Below, in pieces: positions 63,446 to 64,000 of a stretch of 64,000 bases of DNA (position 1 is its first letter; every line of letters starts with the position of its first letter). Below the pieces are notes generated by a model, which ran no database searches, was not told the DNA's origin, and worked only from the letters and a program-made list of their open reading frames with translations. The stretch comes from Anthonomus grandis grandis (taxonomy: Eukaryota; Arthropoda; Insecta; Coleoptera; Curculionidae): the NCBI RefSeq assembly GCF_022605725.1, contig NC_065546.1, positions 29,508,227 through 29,572,226 of the forward strand. The letters run 5' to 3'. The translations under genes were made by a program, and so were the position numbers.

Positions 63446-64000
63446 CTCAAGATTGTACTGGTCTAGCTATGAGCAACTTTCTTTGTTGCCTGGTGCTATG
63501 ATTTATGGTCCTATACAAGCATTTTAAGATACTTTTGTAATATGAGAACCACGTGCCGAAGTTGATATTGACTTATCCAACATGTATAGAAAAGCAGATT
63601 TTGCGGTACTTGTTTGTTACAAAGTATAATGCTTACTCATACTTGCTACCTTACAGTATATGCTCAAGAGTTTTAAATTTAAATCTCTTTAGCAAAGACG
63701 AAAAATGCAATAAGTTTTGATTACACACTTTATTGCAAATAGCATGAAATGTAAAGGTATGTCATTGATTAGTTAGCTAAAGTTTCTCGTTCCTAAAATC
63801 CAATCTTTGGTTTAATTACAGAGCGTTATTTTTTGTCAGTGAAGTTGATAGCTCTCCAGTAAACACTATGATGAAAGAATGCAATCTATTTTTTATTAAC
63901 AATAATGTTGACCTTATTGTATTGGAGTTCGTAGGTTTAGGTCTTGCTTTTTTACGTGGTTATGCCGCAATTGTTCAGTGCCTAAGATAGGGAATTGCTT
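63446..64000. other. AT-rich sequence, nothing recognised
   Basis: No domain, repeat or RNA motif was identified between the LINE-F tail and the end of the window. Confidence 0.5.

Overview
This window is eukaryotic, AT-rich, transposon-dominated DNA. It is most likely from an insect and possibly a beetle, although the sequence alone does not fix the species. The clues are copia-type and env-bearing gypsy (errantivirus-like) retroelements, a CsRn1-type gypsy element with a tRNA-Trp-like primer site, a DIRS tyrosine-recombinase retroelement, a Penelope-like element, DUF4817-type Tc1/mariner-like transposons and many APE-type LINEs. I found no intact cellular gene, tRNA, rRNA, CRISPR array or bacterial-style operon. 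Almost every coding stretch is a decayed or nested mobile element.

Layout. 1-969: 5' end of a minus-strand copia element (gag, primer site, 230-bp LTR). About 1960-7140: a roughly 5-kb plus-strand DIRS-like element with a spliceosomal-type intron in gag, inverted terminal repeats and a 48-bp perfect palindrome in the left terminus. 7150-21250: one minus-strand LINE (LINE-A) that appears split by two plus-strand gypsy elements. Gypsy-A lies at about 9730-12945. Gypsy-B lies at 14120-21070, with env, LTRs and CACG target duplications. 23908-25811: a mariner-like transposon carrying a nested 5'-truncated Penelope with a hammerhead-like 3' motif. 27060-38470: a pair of about 210-bp inverted repeats enclosing a TTAA-flanked MITE and a plus-strand LINE (LINE-B). 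The ORF1 of LINE-B is split by a complete CsRn1-type gypsy (28832-34563), which is itself split by a 1.5-kb solo LTR. 39800-41128: a LINE remnant (LINE-C) ending in (TTA)45. 41230-43880: LINE-D, in which endonuclease and RNase H are fused and RT is missing. 44415-46976: minus-strand LINE-E. About 48390-58500: Gypsy-D, split by Gypsy-E (49985-57064), a young env-bearing element with identical LTRs. 59335-63445: LINE-F, split at a TA by a 2.9-kb palindromic DUF4817 transposon.

The parts form nested layers of insertion, and several layers can be ordered by target-site duplications and by reading frames that resume across the insertion. The observation most worth following is a small ORF upstream of gag in two different gypsy elements (10218-10448, and the decayed copy at 58202-58479). 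Both encode an N-terminal Met-Gly, one transmembrane helix and a shared basic juxtamembrane motif, which suggests an accessory membrane protein. Other points of interest are the 48-bp palindrome, the hammerhead-like motifs, the palindromic transposon with a shared catalytic lesion, and the young gypsy element whose integrase is inactive by sequence.
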